From: Palsa-504 sp963789225
GTDB lineage: Bacteria > Actinomycetota > Actinomycetes > Streptosporangiales > Streptosporangiaceae
DNA: 64,000 nucleotides
Reading direction: 5' to 3'
Assembly (NCBI GenBank): GCA_963789225.1
Contig: CAWBKD010000023.1
Location: 124,001 to 188,000, forward strand
This document shows positions 17,897 to 26,988 of the stretch, in pieces. The notes beneath the pieces are model-generated. The model did not search any database, had not been told where the DNA came from, and saw only the letters and a program-made list of their open reading frames with translations. The number at the start of each line of letters is the position of its first letter. The first letter of the stretch is position 1. The position numbers and the translations under genes are program-made.

Positions 17897-18774
17897 CAGG
17901 CCAGAATGACAGAACGTGACAGGGCCCGGGGTTGGTCCGGGTCGATGCCCTTGCGCTCGGCGAGCGCGACGGCGAGCCGCTGCGCGCCGATCAGCCCGGC
18001 GAGCGGGTCGGCCGGCGAGGTGGTGACCGTGGCGCCGGTACGGCGGGCGTCCGCGAGCAGGTCGGGCGGCACCTCGCCGAGCGCCCAGACCACGGTGCCG
18101 GAGTCGCTGACGCTGATCGGGCCGTGCCGGTACTCCATCGCCGGGTACGACTCGGCCCAGGTGCGGGACGCCTCGCGCAGCTTCAGCGCAGCCTCGTCGG
18201 CCACCGCGGCCGCCCAGCCGCAGCCCAGGAAGGTGAATTCGGTGTGTTCGGCCAGGCCGGGCGCCAGTGGGCGGCCTAGCTCGCGGGCGGCCTCGCCGGG
18301 CAGCCCGCGGAGGTCGGCGTCCAGGTGCGCGCGGAACAGCGCGATCGAGCTGGTGATGAACCGGCTCGAGACCACCGAACGCTCATCGGCGAAGTCGAGC
18401 ACCACCGCCGTACCGGCCTCCCGAGGCAGCGGCGAATCCGGGTCGGCGGCCACCGCGGTTGTCGTTACCCCCTGGGGAACCCGCCGGAGCGCCTCGAGCA
18501 CCTCGGTGGTGGTGCCGGTGCGCGACACGAACACCATGCGGTCGTACCGCCGGGTCGCCGGCACCTCCGACGCCGGGAAGGCGTCCGTCTCCCCGTGGCC
18601 CGCAGCTTCCCTCAGCTGGGCGTAACAGCGGGCGACGTTGAGCGAGGAGCCGCACCCGATCACCGCGACCCGCTCGCCCGGGGCCGGAAGCGCGGGACCG
18701 GCCAGGGCCGCCATCTCGATCGCCTTCGACCAGCAGTCCGGCTGGCTGGCGATCTCCTCCATCAGGTAACTCAC
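17896..18774 (-). CDS. SIS-domain aminosugar isomerase/deaminase (AgaS/NagB-II-like)
   Basis: A 292-residue double-SIS protein. It starts (M)SYLMEEIASQPDCW, has the sugar-phosphate loop VIGCGSSLNVARCYA and a second loop VFVSRTGTTTEVLEAL, and a late FLGCGWAAAVADEAALKLREAS segment like the isomerase half of glucosamine-6-phosphate synthase. No glutaminase domain is present, so it should deaminate or isomerise hexosamine-6-phosphate, which fits directly with the coupled nagA. GTG 18774 is preferred since GGAG stands 7 bases upstream. An operator-like 15-mer lies about 30 bp upstream at 18801-18815. Confidence 0.88.
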   Translation of the reverse strand: MSYLMEEIASQPDCWSKAIEMAALAGPALPAPGERVAVIGCGSSLNVARCYAQLREAAGHGETDAFPASEVPATRRYDRMVFVSRTGTTTEVLEALRRVPQGVTTTAVAADPDSPLPREAGTAVVLDFADERSVVSSRFITSSIALFRAHLDADLRGLPGEAARELGRPLAPGLAEHTEFTFLGCGWAAAVADEAALKLREASRTWAESYPAMEYRHGPISVSDSGTVVWALGEVPPDLLADARRTGATVTTSPADPLAGLIGAQRLAVALAERKGIDPDQPRALSRSVILA

Positions 18775-18800
18775 TCACGCGCTCCAGTGATCAAGAAAAC

Positions 18801-18815
18801 TGCAAATTTTTGCAC
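18801..18815. promoter_or_regulatory. Operator-like 15-mer upstream of the SIS-nagA genes
   Basis: TGCAAATTTTTGCAC, itself almost a dyad (TGCAAA/TTTGCA), matches the two 15-mers upstream of the neighbouring DeoR-type regulator gene at 12 of 15 positions. It is just upstream of the SIS gene start, where repressor binding could block transcription. Confidence 0.6.
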
Positions 18816-18878
18816 GATATAAGCTCTTTACGAGCATTATAGATCACAGCTGGTGGCTGCATAGGGGTCGACGGGCCT

Positions 18879-19655
18879 TCAGGCGGTGACGATGCGGATG
18901 CCGCGCTCGCCGAACGCGGCGAGCATGGCGGGCTCGGCGTCGCGGTCGGTGACGATCACGTCGATCTCGTCCACGGCGCACATCCGCGCGAACGCGCGCT
19001 GACCCAGCTTGGAGTGGTCGGCGACGATCATCACCTGCTCCGCCCTGGTGGCCATGAGGTGGTTGATGCTGGCCTCGCCCTCGTGGTGGGCGCTCGCGCC
19101 GGTGCGCGGGTCCAGCGCGTCGACGCCGAGGATGGCCCAGTCCAGCGTCAGTTCGGCGAGCACGAGCGTGGCGAACGGGCCGATCAGCTCGTAGGACTGC
19201 CCGCGGGTGACCCCGCCGGTCACCACGATCTTGACCTGCGGGCGGACGGCGAGCTCGTTGGCGATGTTCATCGCGTTGGTCACCACCGTGATGCCGGTGC
19301 CGTCCTGCAGGTCCGGCCGGGTGGCCAGGGCGCGCGCGACCTCGCTGGTGGTCGTGCCGCCGTTCAGCGCCACCGCCGCGCCCGGCGCGACCAGGGCCGC
19401 CGCCGCGCGGCCGATGCGCTGCTTCTCCGGCGCGTGCCTGGCCGTCTTGTACCGCAGCGGCAGGTCGTACGAGACGTGGCCGGCGATCACCCCGCCGCGG
19501 GTCCGCGTGACCAGCTGCTGCCGGGCCAGCTGATCCATGTCGCGGCGGATGGTGGCCTGCGAGACGCCGAGCGACTCCGCGGCCTCCGCCACGGTCAGCT
19601 GCCCGTCCCCAGGCAGCAGGTCGAGCAGGGCGTTCCACCGCTGGTACCTGGACAC
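18879..19655 (-). CDS. DeoR/GlpR-family transcriptional regulator of amino-sugar genes
   Basis: A 258-residue regulator. The N-terminal DeoR helix-turn-helix is LTVAEAAESLGVSQATIRRD, followed by the TRTRGGVI wing; the C-terminal sugar-phosphate-sensing domain has LNGGTTTSEVARAL, VVTNAMNIANEL and VVTGGVTRG. Such proteins usually repress an adjacent sugar operon until a phosphosugar binds. The GTG at 19655 has a GGGAGGG ribosome site 6 bases away; the frame is open upstream but that part overlaps the operators. It precedes the SIS and nagA genes on the same strand and is divergent from lhr. Two 15-bp sites sit in its own promoter, suggesting autoregulation. Confidence 0.92.
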   Translation of the reverse strand: MSRYQRWNALLDLLPGDGQLTVAEAAESLGVSQATIRRDMDQLARQQLVTRTRGGVIAGHVSYDLPLRYKTARHAPEKQRIGRAAAALVAPGAAVALNGGTTTSEVARALATRPDLQDGTGITVVTNAMNIANELAVRPQVKIVVTGGVTRGQSYELIGPFATLVLAELTLDWAILGVDALDPRTGASAHHEGEASINHLMATRAEQVMIVADHSKLGQRAFARMCAVDEIDVIVTDRDAEPAMLAAFGERGIRIVTA

Positions 19656-19685
19656 GTGGCACCCTCCCCGGTCAACGCGGCTTTC

Positions 19686-19742
19686 TGCGCAATCGTGCAC
19701 AGTTTGGCCCGTTAATTGCACATTGTATGCACAATCTTGCAC
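19686..19742. promoter_or_regulatory. Two direct-repeat operator-like 15-mers in the regulator/lhr divergent region
   Basis: TGCGCAATCGTGCAC (19686-19700) and TGCACAATCTTGCAC (19728-19742) are direct repeats spaced 42 bp start to start, about four helical turns. TTGCACA also occurs at 19717-19723 between them. The positions are immediately upstream of the DeoR-type regulator gene and may also touch the lhr promoter. Confidence 0.65.
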
Positions 19743-19834
19743 GAACGGCCCCTGGCGCGCTCACCGCCCCCTCGGGGGCGGACGAGAATGTCGGTGGGGC
19801 AGGGCAGTATGGGAGGGTGGGAGAAGAGTCGGCG

Positions 19835-22800
19835 GTGAGCGGGGGTGAGGCCCTCGACGGGTTCTCGCCTGCTACGCGGGCGTGGTTCGAGGGGGCCTTC
19901 GCGGAGCCGACGCGCGCGCAGGCGGGGGCGTGGCAGGCGATCGGCAAGGGCGAGGACACGCTGGTCGTTGCCCCGACCGGGTCGGGCAAGACGCTGGCCG
20001 CGTTCCTGTGGGCGATCGACAAGCTCGCGGCGCTGCCGCCGCCCGAGGATCCGAAGCTGCGCTGCCGGGTGCTGTACGTCTCCCCGCTCAAGGCGCTGGC
20101 GGTGGACATCGAGCGAAACCTGCGGGCCCCGCTGACCGGGATCAGGCACGCCGCGCATCGGCTCGGGCTCCCCGAGCCGGACATCCGGGTCGGGATCCGG
20201 ACCGGCGACACCGCGGCCGAGGACCGCAGGAAGCTCGTCTCCCGGCCGCCCGACATCCTCATCACCACGCCGGAGTCGCTGTTCCTGCTCCTCACCTCGC
20301 AGGCCAGGGAGACCCTGCGCGGGGTAGAAACGGTCATCGTGGACGAGGTGCACGCCGTCGCGGGGAACAAGCGCGGCGCGCACCTGGCGCTGTCGCTTGA
20401 GCGCCTCGACGAGTTGCGGGGGGTTACGGCCCGCCCGGCGCAACGGGTGGGACTGTCGGCGACGGTCCGGCCGGTGGAGGAGGTGGCCACGTTCCTGGGC
20501 GGGACCAGGACCGTGAGCGTGGTCCAGCCGCCTAGCCCCAAGCGGATCGAGCTGACGGTGGTCGTCCCGATCGAGGACATGACCGAGCTCGAGACGCCGC
20601 CCGGCCGCGGGGACGACGGGTCGGAAAACGGCCGGGCGCCCACGCGGTCGATCTGGCCGCACGTGGAGGAGCGGGTCCTCGACTTGATCGAGCAGCACAG
20701 GTCCACGATCGTCTTCGCGAACTCGCGCCGGCTCGCCGAGCGCCTGTGCGGGCGGCTGAACGAGCTAGCCGCGGAGCGGGCCGAGGCGGCCGCCGGGGGG
20801 GCCAGGGGGGTTTGGGGGGACGGGGAGTCCCCCCAAGATCGGGGGGATCCGGGGGGTCGCCCCCCCGGGCCAGCACTACCGGCCGAGATCATGGCGCAGT
20901 CCGGTGCGGCGGCGGGCGTGCCCGCGGAGGTTGCCCGGGCCCATCACGGGTCCGTGTCACGGCAGGAGCGCGCCGAGATCGAGGAGGCGCTGAAGGCCGG
21001 CCGGCTGCCCGCGGTGGTCGCGACCTCCAGCCTGGAGCTCGGCATCGACATGGGCGCGGTGGACCTGGTGGTGCAGGTGGAGGCGCCGCCCTCGGTGGCC
21101 AGCGGCCTGCAGCGGGTCGGCCGGGCCGGCCACAACGTGGGCGACGTCTCCCGCGGCATCATCTTCCCCAAGTACCAGGGCGACCTGGTCCAGTCCGCCG
21201 TCGTCGCCGAGCGGATGCGGGACGGCCAGATCGAGGAGCTGCGGATCCCGCACAATCCGCTCGATGTGCTGGCGCAGCAGATCGTGGCGATGACCGCGCT
21301 GGACGACTGGCCGGTCGACGAGCTGGAACGGATGGTGCGCCGGGCCGCGCCGTTCGGCGGGCTGACCCGGCCGGTGCTGGAGGCCGTGCTCGACATGCTG
21401 GCCGGGCGCTATCCGGGCGAGGAATTCTCGGGGCTGCGGCCGCGGATCGTCTGGGACCGGGTGGCCGGGATCATCCGGGCCAGGCCGGGCGCGCAGAAAC
21501 TGGCCGTCACCAGCGGCGGCACGATCCCCGACCGCGGGCTGTTCGGCGTGTTCCTGGCCTCCGACGCCAGCCGACAGCCGCGGCGCGTCGGGGAACTCGA
21601 CGAGGAGATGGTGTACGAGTCGCGGGTCGGCGACGTGTTCGTGCTCGGGGCCAGCTCATGGCGGATCGAGGACATCACGCCCGACCGGGTGCTCGTGACG
21701 CCCGCTCCCGGTCAGCCGGGGCGGCTGCCGTTCTGGCACGGCGATACCCCGGGCCGGCCCGCCGAGCTCGGCCGGGCCATCGGGGCGGCCTGCCGTGAGC
21801 TGGCTGGCGCGGCCGAGCCGGAGGCGACGCGGAAGCTGGAGCAGGCCGGGCTGGACGAGCTGGCGGCGCGGAACCTGCTGCGGTACCTCGCCGACCAGCG
21901 TGCCGCCACCGGCTACGTGCCCGACGACCGGACCCTGGTCGTCGAGCGGTTCCGCGACGAGCTGGGCGACTGGCGGGTCGTCCTGCACAGCCCGTACGGG
22001 GACCGGGTGCACGCGCCGTGGGCGCTGGCCATCGCGGCCAGGCTGCGCGAGCGGTACGGCGGGATGGACGTGCAGGCGCTGCACACCGACGACGGGATCC
22101 TGATCAGGGTGCCTGATTCCGACGAGCCCCCGCCGACCGGGATCGCGCTGCTCGACCCGGAGGAGATCGGCGAGCTGGTCACCGCCGAGGTGGGCGCCAG
22201 CGCGCTGTTCGCGTCCAGGTTCCGCGAGTGCGCCAGCCGGGCCCTGCTGCTGCCCAGGCGGCAGCCGGGCCGCCGGACCCCGCTCTGGCAGCAGCGGCAG
22301 CGCTCCGCCCAGCTCCTCGAGATCGCGAGCAGGTACCCGGCGTTCCCCATCGTCCTGGAGACGGTCAGGGAGTGCCTGCAGGACGTGTTCGACGTCCCCG
22401 CGCTGACCGGGCTGCTCCGCGACATCGCCGCCCGCCGGATCCGGATCGTCGAGGTGGAGACCTCGACGCCGAGCCCGTTCGGCAAGTCGCTGCTCTTCCG
22501 TTACGTCGGCGCGTTCATGTACGAGGGTGACGCGCCCCTGGCCGAGCGCCGCGCGCAGGCTCTGTCCCTCGACACGGCCCTGCTGGCCGAACTGCTCGGC
22601 CAGGACGGGCTGCGCGAACTGCTCGACCCTGCGGTCATCGCCGAGGTCGAGCGTGACCTGCAGCACCTGTCGGAGGGTCGCCGGTGCCGCGACCTGGAGG
22701 GGGTGGCCGACCTGCTGCGCACCGCCGGGCCGCTGACCCCCGAGGAGGTGGCGCAGCGGTGCGTCGATCCTGGCGCGGCGGAAGGCTGGCTGGCCGAACT

Positions 22801-24688
22801 GTCGGCGGCCAGGCGCGCCATCGCCGTGCGTATCGCGGGGCAGCCCATGTGGGCCGCGATCGAGGACGCGGGCCGGCTGCGGGACGCGCTCGGGGTGCCG
22901 CTCCCGCTCGGGGTCCCTGAGGCGTTCACCGAGCCGGTCGCCGACCCGCTCGGCGACCTGGTGACCAGGTACGCGCGGACGCACGGCCCGTTCACCGCGA
23001 CGACCGTGGCCGGCCGGTACGGGCTGGGCCCCGCGGTGGTGACGATGGCGCTGCGCAGGCTGGCCGCGGCGGGCCGGGTCGTCGAGGGCGAGTTCCTGCC
23101 TGCCGGGCAGGCGGCAGCAGGCGGCATCGAGTGGTGCGACGCCGAGGTCTTGCGCCTGCTGCGGCGTCGCTGCCTGGCCAGGTTGCGCCGGGAGGCCGAG
23201 CCGGTCCCGCCGGAGGTGCTGGCCAGGTTCCTGCCCGCGTGGCACGGGATCAGCGCCTCAGGAAACGGGGCGTCTGGGACCGGAGGGTCCGGGACCGCCT
23301 CCGGTGGCGGCGGGCGCGGGACGAGGCGTCGGGCGGACGCCGGAGCGGTCCTCGAGGTGGTGGAGCGGCTGGCCGGGGCGGCGGTGCCCGCGTCCGCGCT
23401 TGAGACGCTCGTGCTGCCGGGGCGGATGCCTGGCTACTCCCCCGCCCTGCTTGACGAGCTGACCTCGGCAGGCGAGGTCGTCTGGGCCGGGACCGGGGCG
23501 CTGCCCGGCGGCGACGGATGGGTGGTTCTCGCGCCCGCCGACAGCGCCCCGCTCATGCTCCCGGAGCCGGGCGAGGTGACCATGACCCCGGTGCACACCG
23601 CCGTGCTCGAGGCCCTCGGCGGGGGCGGCGCGCTGTTCTTCCGCACGCTGAGCGACCGGGCTACGGCCCTGCTCGGCGGGTCGGCGGCGGGTGCCGCCCG
23701 GCCCGACGACCGGGAGGTCACGGCCGCGATCTGGGACCTGGTCTGGGCCGGGCTGCTGACCAACGACACGCTCGCCCCCCTGCGCGTCGCGCTCGGCAGC
23801 CAGCAGCGGCGAGCCGCTCCGGCTGCGCCCGCGCCGCGGCGACCCCGGGTGGGGGCGGCGGGTCGGCGGTACGGGTTCGGCCGGCCGGCGATGCCCACGC
23901 GGACCGGCCCGCCGACGGTCAGCGGCAGGTGGTCGCTGCTGCCCGGCCGGGAGCCCGACGGTGAAGGCCGGGTCGGCCGCAACGGGACCCAGACGCTGCG
24001 CGTGCACGCGCTGGCCCTGACCCTGCTGGAGCGGCACGGCGTGCTGACCAGGGGCGCGGTCGCCGCCGAACGGATCCCCGGCGGCTTCGCCGCGGTCTAC
24101 CCGGTGCTGCGGGCGATGGAAGAATCCGGGCAGTGCCGCCGCGGCTACTTCGTCGAAGGACTCGGCGCGGCGCAGTTCGCGCTGCCCGGCGCCGTGGACC
24201 GGATGCGGGCTTTGGTCGGGGGGGCCAGGGAGGTTTGGGGGGGCGGGCAGTCCCCCCAAGAGCGGGGGGTTCCGGGGGGTCGCCCCCCCGGGCCAGCACT
24301 AGTACTGCTGGCGGCCGCGGACCCGGCTCAGCCGTACGGGGCGGCGCTGCCGTGGCCCGAGCGCCCGGGCGAGACGCCCTCCTCCCACCGGCCGGGCCGG
24401 AAGGCGGGCGCGCTGGTCGTCCTCGCGGACGGATCGCTCGTGCTGTACGTGGAGCGTGGCGGCAAGACCTTGCTGTCGTGGACCGATGACCCGGAACTCC
24501 TGCGTCCCAGCGCGGTCGCGCTGGCCTCCGCCGTCCGCGACGGCGCGCTGGGCCGCCTGACCGTCGAACGCGCCGATGGGCTGACGGTCGGCCACCGGGC
24601 GGGCGCCGAGGGTTCCCCGCTGGCGCAGGCGCTGGAGGCGGCCGGCTTCCGCCCCACTCCCCGCGGACTCCGGCTGCGCGCAGGCTGA
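19835..24688 (+). CDS. lhr: Lhr-type ATP-dependent DNA helicase with two in-frame insertion elements
   Basis: A giant superfamily-2 helicase of about 1617 residues, acting in DNA repair. The N-terminal half has Walker A APTGSGKT, the DEVH box in VDEVHAV, the SAT motif in LSATV and the conserved QRVGRAGH motif VI; the Lhr winged-helix and C-terminal domains follow. Two almost identical 28-residue Gly/Pro-rich segments (residues about 321-348 and 1462-1489) are encoded by an 84-bp element present twice. The first lies within RecA-like domain 2 after the FANSRRLAERL motif; the second is in the C-terminal region. The start is uncertain: GTG 19835 is preferred, GTG 19817 and ATG 19727 are in frame. 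Confidence 0.95.
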   Translation: MSGGEALDGFSPATRAWFEGAFAEPTRAQAGAWQAIGKGEDTLVVAPTGSGKTLAAFLWAIDKLAALPPPEDPKLRCRVLYVSPLKALAVDIERNLRAPLTGIRHAAHRLGLPEPDIRVGIRTGDTAAEDRRKLVSRPPDILITTPESLFLLLTSQARETLRGVETVIVDEVHAVAGNKRGAHLALSLERLDELRGVTARPAQRVGLSATVRPVEEVATFLGGTRTVSVVQPPSPKRIELTVVVPIEDMTELETPPGRGDDGSENGRAPTRSIWPHVEERVLDLIEQHRSTIVFANSRRLAERLCGRLNELAAERAEAAAGGARGVWGDGESPQDRGDPGGRPPGPALPAEIMAQSGAAAGVPAEVARAHHGSVSRQERAEIEEALKAGRLPAVVATSSLELGIDMGAVDLVVQVEAPPSVASGLQRVGRAGHNVGDVSRGIIFPKYQGDLVQSAVVAERMRDGQIEELRIPHNPLDVLAQQIVAMTALDDWPVDELERMVRRAAPFGGLTRPVLEAVLDMLAGRYPGEEFSGLRPRIVWDRVAGIIRARPGAQKLAVTSGGTIPDRGLFGVFLASDASRQPRRVGELDEEMVYESRVGDVFVLGASSWRIEDITPDRVLVTPAPGQPGRLPFWHGDTPGRPAELGRAIGAACRELAGAAEPEATRKLEQAGLDELAARNLLRYLADQRAATGYVPDDRTLVVERFRDELGDWRVVLHSPYGDRVHAPWALAIAARLRERYGGMDVQALHTDDGILIRVPDSDEPPPTGIALLDPEEIGELVTAEVGASALFASRFRECASRALLLPRRQPGRRTPLWQQRQRSAQLLEIASRYPAFPIVLETVRECLQDVFDVPALTGLLRDIAARRIRIVEVETSTPSPFGKSLLFRYVGAFMYEGDAPLAERRAQALSLDTALLAELLGQDGLRELLDPAVIAEVERDLQHLSEGRRCRDLEGVADLLRTAGPLTPEEVAQRCVDPGAAEGWLAELSAARRAIAVRIAGQPMWAAIEDAGRLRDALGVPLPLGVPEAFTEPVADPLGDLVTRYARTHGPFTATTVAGRYGLGPAVVTMALRRLAAAGRVVEGEFLPAGQAAAGGIEWCDAEVLRLLRRRCLARLRREAEPVPPEVLARFLPAWHGISASGNGASGTGGSGTASGGGGRGTRRRADAGAVLEVVERLAGAAVPASALETLVLPGRMPGYSPALLDELTSAGEVVWAGTGALPGGDGWVVLAPADSAPLMLPEPGEVTMTPVHTAVLEALGGGGALFFRTLSDRATALLGGSAAGAARPDDREVTAAIWDLVWAGLLTNDTLAPLRVALGSQQRRAAPAAPAPRRPRVGAAGRRYGFGRPAMPTRTGPPTVSGRWSLLPGREPDGEGRVGRNGTQTLRVHALALTLLERHGVLTRGAVAAERIPGGFAAVYPVLRAMEESGQCRRGYFVEGLGAAQFALPGAVDRMRALVGGAREVWGGGQSPQERGVPGGRPPGPALVLLAAADPAQPYGAALPWPERPGETPSSHRPGRKAGALVVLADGSLVLYVERGGKTLLSWTDDPELLRPSAVALASAVRDGALGRLTVERADGLTVGHRAGAEGSPLAQALEAAGFRPTPRGLRLRAG
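20795..20878. repeat. 84-bp G/C-run palindromic element, copy 1, in frame inside lhr
   Basis: An 84-bp segment of alternating G6-7 and C6-7 runs, ending GGGCCAGCACTA, with several possible hairpins such as GGGGGGTCGCCCCCC. It contributes exactly 28 codons beginning GGARGVWG. It matches copy 2 at 24218-24301 with about five differences. The codon phase is the same as in copy 2. Confidence 0.9.
24218..24301. repeat. 84-bp G/C-run palindromic element, copy 2, in frame inside lhr
   Basis: The same 84-bp element 3.4 kb downstream, encoding GGAREVWG onward in the same frame. It is the same length as copy 1, about 94 percent identical, and ends in the same GGGCCAGCACTA. Confidence 0.9.
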
Positions 24689-24813
24689 CCGGCCTCCTGG
24701 GCCTGGAGCGCGACCACCCGGTGGACGGCGTCGACCACGCCGAGAGGTTCGCGGCGCAGCAGCAGCTGCCGGGCGAGCGTGGCCCGGTTGAGCTGCCGGG
24801 CGGTCAGCTTCAT
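24689..24813 (-). pseudogene. N-terminal stub of a winged-helix DNA-binding domain protein (HTH_42/AlkZ-like)
   Basis: From ATG 24813 the first 41 residues read MKLTARQLNRATLARQLLL and then RREPLGVVDAVHRVVALQAQE, the characteristic start of the winged-helix DNA-binding proteins of the AlkZ/HTH_42 family. Similarity stops where the lhr stop codon lies; beyond that the frame is only antisense to lhr. The rest of a roughly 350-400 residue gene is missing, so this is a remnant. Confidence 0.75.
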
Positions 24814-24860
24814 CCCCCGGCAGCTTAACCGGACAGAACCCTAGCGGACCGCGCTGGGAG

Positions 24861-26714
24861 CTAGATGCTGTCGGGCGACTGCTGGCTGACGCCGTACCGG
24901 GCCGCGACCGGATCCCACACCAGGGCGAAGTCCGCCTTGGCCGCGTTGGCCTGCTGGTCGGCGTCGTACGCGGTGATGTAAGCGCTGGATTGAACACCCG
25001 GCGTGCATCCGGTGTTCAGCTGCTGCTGCGCCCACGTCAGGTAGTCCCGGTCGGCGTTCAGCGAGTCGCGCAGGGCCGTGAGCAGGTCGGACTTCACCAC
25101 CGCGCCGCCGGCCAGGTTGGCCGTCGACAGGGCCGACGCCTGCTGGAACTGGCTGCTGCGCTGGTTCACGACCTGCTGGATCTGGCTGACCGCGCCGGAC
25201 AGGTTCGTGCAGGCCTGGGCCTGGCCGACCGCGCCCTCCAGCGCCGTGCGGGTGGTGGCGCTCGAACCCAGCAGGTTACTCACGGCGGTCGCCTGCCGTG
25301 CCGCCAGGACGGACGCTGACACCGATGGCGTTACGGACGCGACGGGCGAGGGTGCGGGCGACGTGGCCGGCGTGACTGGCGGCGCCGATGTGGCCGGCGT
25401 GGACGATGCGGCGGGTGCCGACCTGCTCGTGTGGGCCGCGCCGACGCCGACGGCCACCGCGGCAGCGGTGATGACCACGGCGGCGACGGCCACGATGAGC
25501 CTGACGCGGCCGGGGCGCCGACTGCGCGGCGCAGGATCAGGGGTGGCCGGCCCGTTCGCCGGCTCAGGTCCGTTTCCGGGCGGCGCGATCGGCCTGGTCA
25601 CCGGGTCAGTACCGGCTGCGGTCGGCGCGGGCGGGGACGGCGCTACCCCGGCCCCGGGTCGCGCGAGCGCCAGGGCCGGCGCCGGTTCGAGCGGGCGGAG
25701 CACCCCGGCCCCGGGCGACACTAGCGCTGGGGCTAGCGCTGGCGCGTGCGGGCGGGCAGGTGCCTCGTCGCCGGACGGCCTGGCTGGCGCGGGCGCCCAG
25801 GCGAGCCGTTGGGAGCGGGAGCGCACGGGACGCAGCCCTAGCGCCGACTGCAGTTCCTCGGCGAACTGGCCGCAGGTCTCGTAGCGGTCGGCTGGGTTCT
25901 TGGCCAGCGCCGTGGCCAGCACCTCGTCAACCGCCGCGGGCAGATCAGGGCGCCGGGCCGTGGCCGGAGGCGGCGGGACGTACAGCTGGTCGTACATCAC
26001 GGTCAGGCCCTGGTCCTGCGCGAACGGCGGCGTACCGCACAGGAGCTCGAACCCGGCGCAGGCCAGCGAGTACAGGTCCGCGCGGCCGTCCAGGGCCCGA
26101 CCCCGGATCTGCTCGGGCGCGACGTAATCGAGGACTCCAGCAAACTGGCCCGTCGCGCTGCTCTCGCCCGGCGGCGGGTTCATGCTCATCCCGAAATCGG
26201 ACAGGTACACGTGGGCGACGTCACCGTGGCCGGTCTGGTACGGCGTTCTGGCGTCGACCGCGCCTCCGGCGTCGACGAGCATGCTGGCGGGCTTGACGTC
26301 GCGGTGGATCAGGCCGTGGGCGTGAGCGGCATCCAGCGCGGACGCGACCTGGGCAATGATGCTCCAGGCCTGGACGGAGTCAAGCTGCCCGAGGCGGCTG
26401 ACCAGTGACCGGACGTTGCCGTCCTGGACGTACCGCATGGCCAGGTACACGATCCCGCCCGCCTCGCCGGCCTGGTAGACGGGGATGATGTGCGGGTGGC
26501 CCACCACGGTGGCCTCCCGCGACTCGCGCAGGAACCTGGCCCGGAAGGCGGTATCGCGCGCCAGTTCCGGCGCCACGACCTTGAACGCCACCTTGCGGCC
26601 GAGCCGCTCGTCCCGCGCGAGGTAGACCGCGCCCGTGCCGCCCTGCCCGATATACCCTTCGAGCAGGTATCCGGCGATGCTGCCGGGCACTTCCCGCAGC
26701 AGCTGATCTGTCAC
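24861..26714 (-). CDS. Transmembrane Ser/Thr protein kinase with small extracellular domain
   Basis: A 617-residue kinase. The glycine loop is GQGGTG, the ATP lysine lies in VAFKVV, the catalytic loop is HRDVKPASM (a Ser replaces the usual Asn of HRDxKPxN) and the DFG motif is DFGMS. After an Ala/Pro-rich linker comes one membrane helix (VRLIVAVAAVVITAAAVAVGVG), then a Pro/Thr/Ser stretch and an extracellular helical domain of about 130 residues with cysteines in QACTNLS and NTGCTPG. The altered catalytic-loop Asn, normally a magnesium ligand, may lower activity. GTG 26714 was chosen for its upstream GGAG. No partner genes are adjacent. Confidence 0.92.
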   Translation of the reverse strand: MTDQLLREVPGSIAGYLLEGYIGQGGTGAVYLARDERLGRKVAFKVVAPELARDTAFRARFLRESREATVVGHPHIIPVYQAGEAGGIVYLAMRYVQDGNVRSLVSRLGQLDSVQAWSIIAQVASALDAAHAHGLIHRDVKPASMLVDAGGAVDARTPYQTGHGDVAHVYLSDFGMSMNPPPGESSATGQFAGVLDYVAPEQIRGRALDGRADLYSLACAGFELLCGTPPFAQDQGLTVMYDQLYVPPPPATARRPDLPAAVDEVLATALAKNPADRYETCGQFAEELQSALGLRPVRSRSQRLAWAPAPARPSGDEAPARPHAPALAPALVSPGAGVLRPLEPAPALALARPGAGVAPSPPAPTAAGTDPVTRPIAPPGNGPEPANGPATPDPAPRSRRPGRVRLIVAVAAVVITAAAVAVGVGAAHTSRSAPAASSTPATSAPPVTPATSPAPSPVASVTPSVSASVLAARQATAVSNLLGSSATTRTALEGAVGQAQACTNLSGAVSQIQQVVNQRSSQFQQASALSTANLAGGAVVKSDLLTALRDSLNADRDYLTWAQQQLNTGCTPGVQSSAYITAYDADQQANAAKADFALVWDPVAARYGVSQQSPDSI

Positions 26715-26988
26715 GAGTCTCCGTCCGCGGTGCGCCAGTAGCAACAGCACAACGTCCGGCCCGGGATCTAGGGCCCGGCCATCAGCCCGAGCCCCGGGCC
26801 AGTCCCCCTAGCCCGGTCCCCAACAATAGCGACATTTCACCAGGCCCGTACGGCCAACGGGAATTGGGCCGGGGTCTGCCGCAGGGCCTTTACGTTAGTA
26901 TCCGCGCCGTGGACACCCTGGATATCCTCGCCGCGGTCAAGACGGCCCCCGACCCGGGCCTGATCATGAATCCCGCGGTGCTGCCGCC

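Noticed and set aside
20795..24301. Two Rho-independent terminators inside lhr
   Set aside because: Hairpins exist but no U-tract follows, and the sequence is translated in frame in both places.
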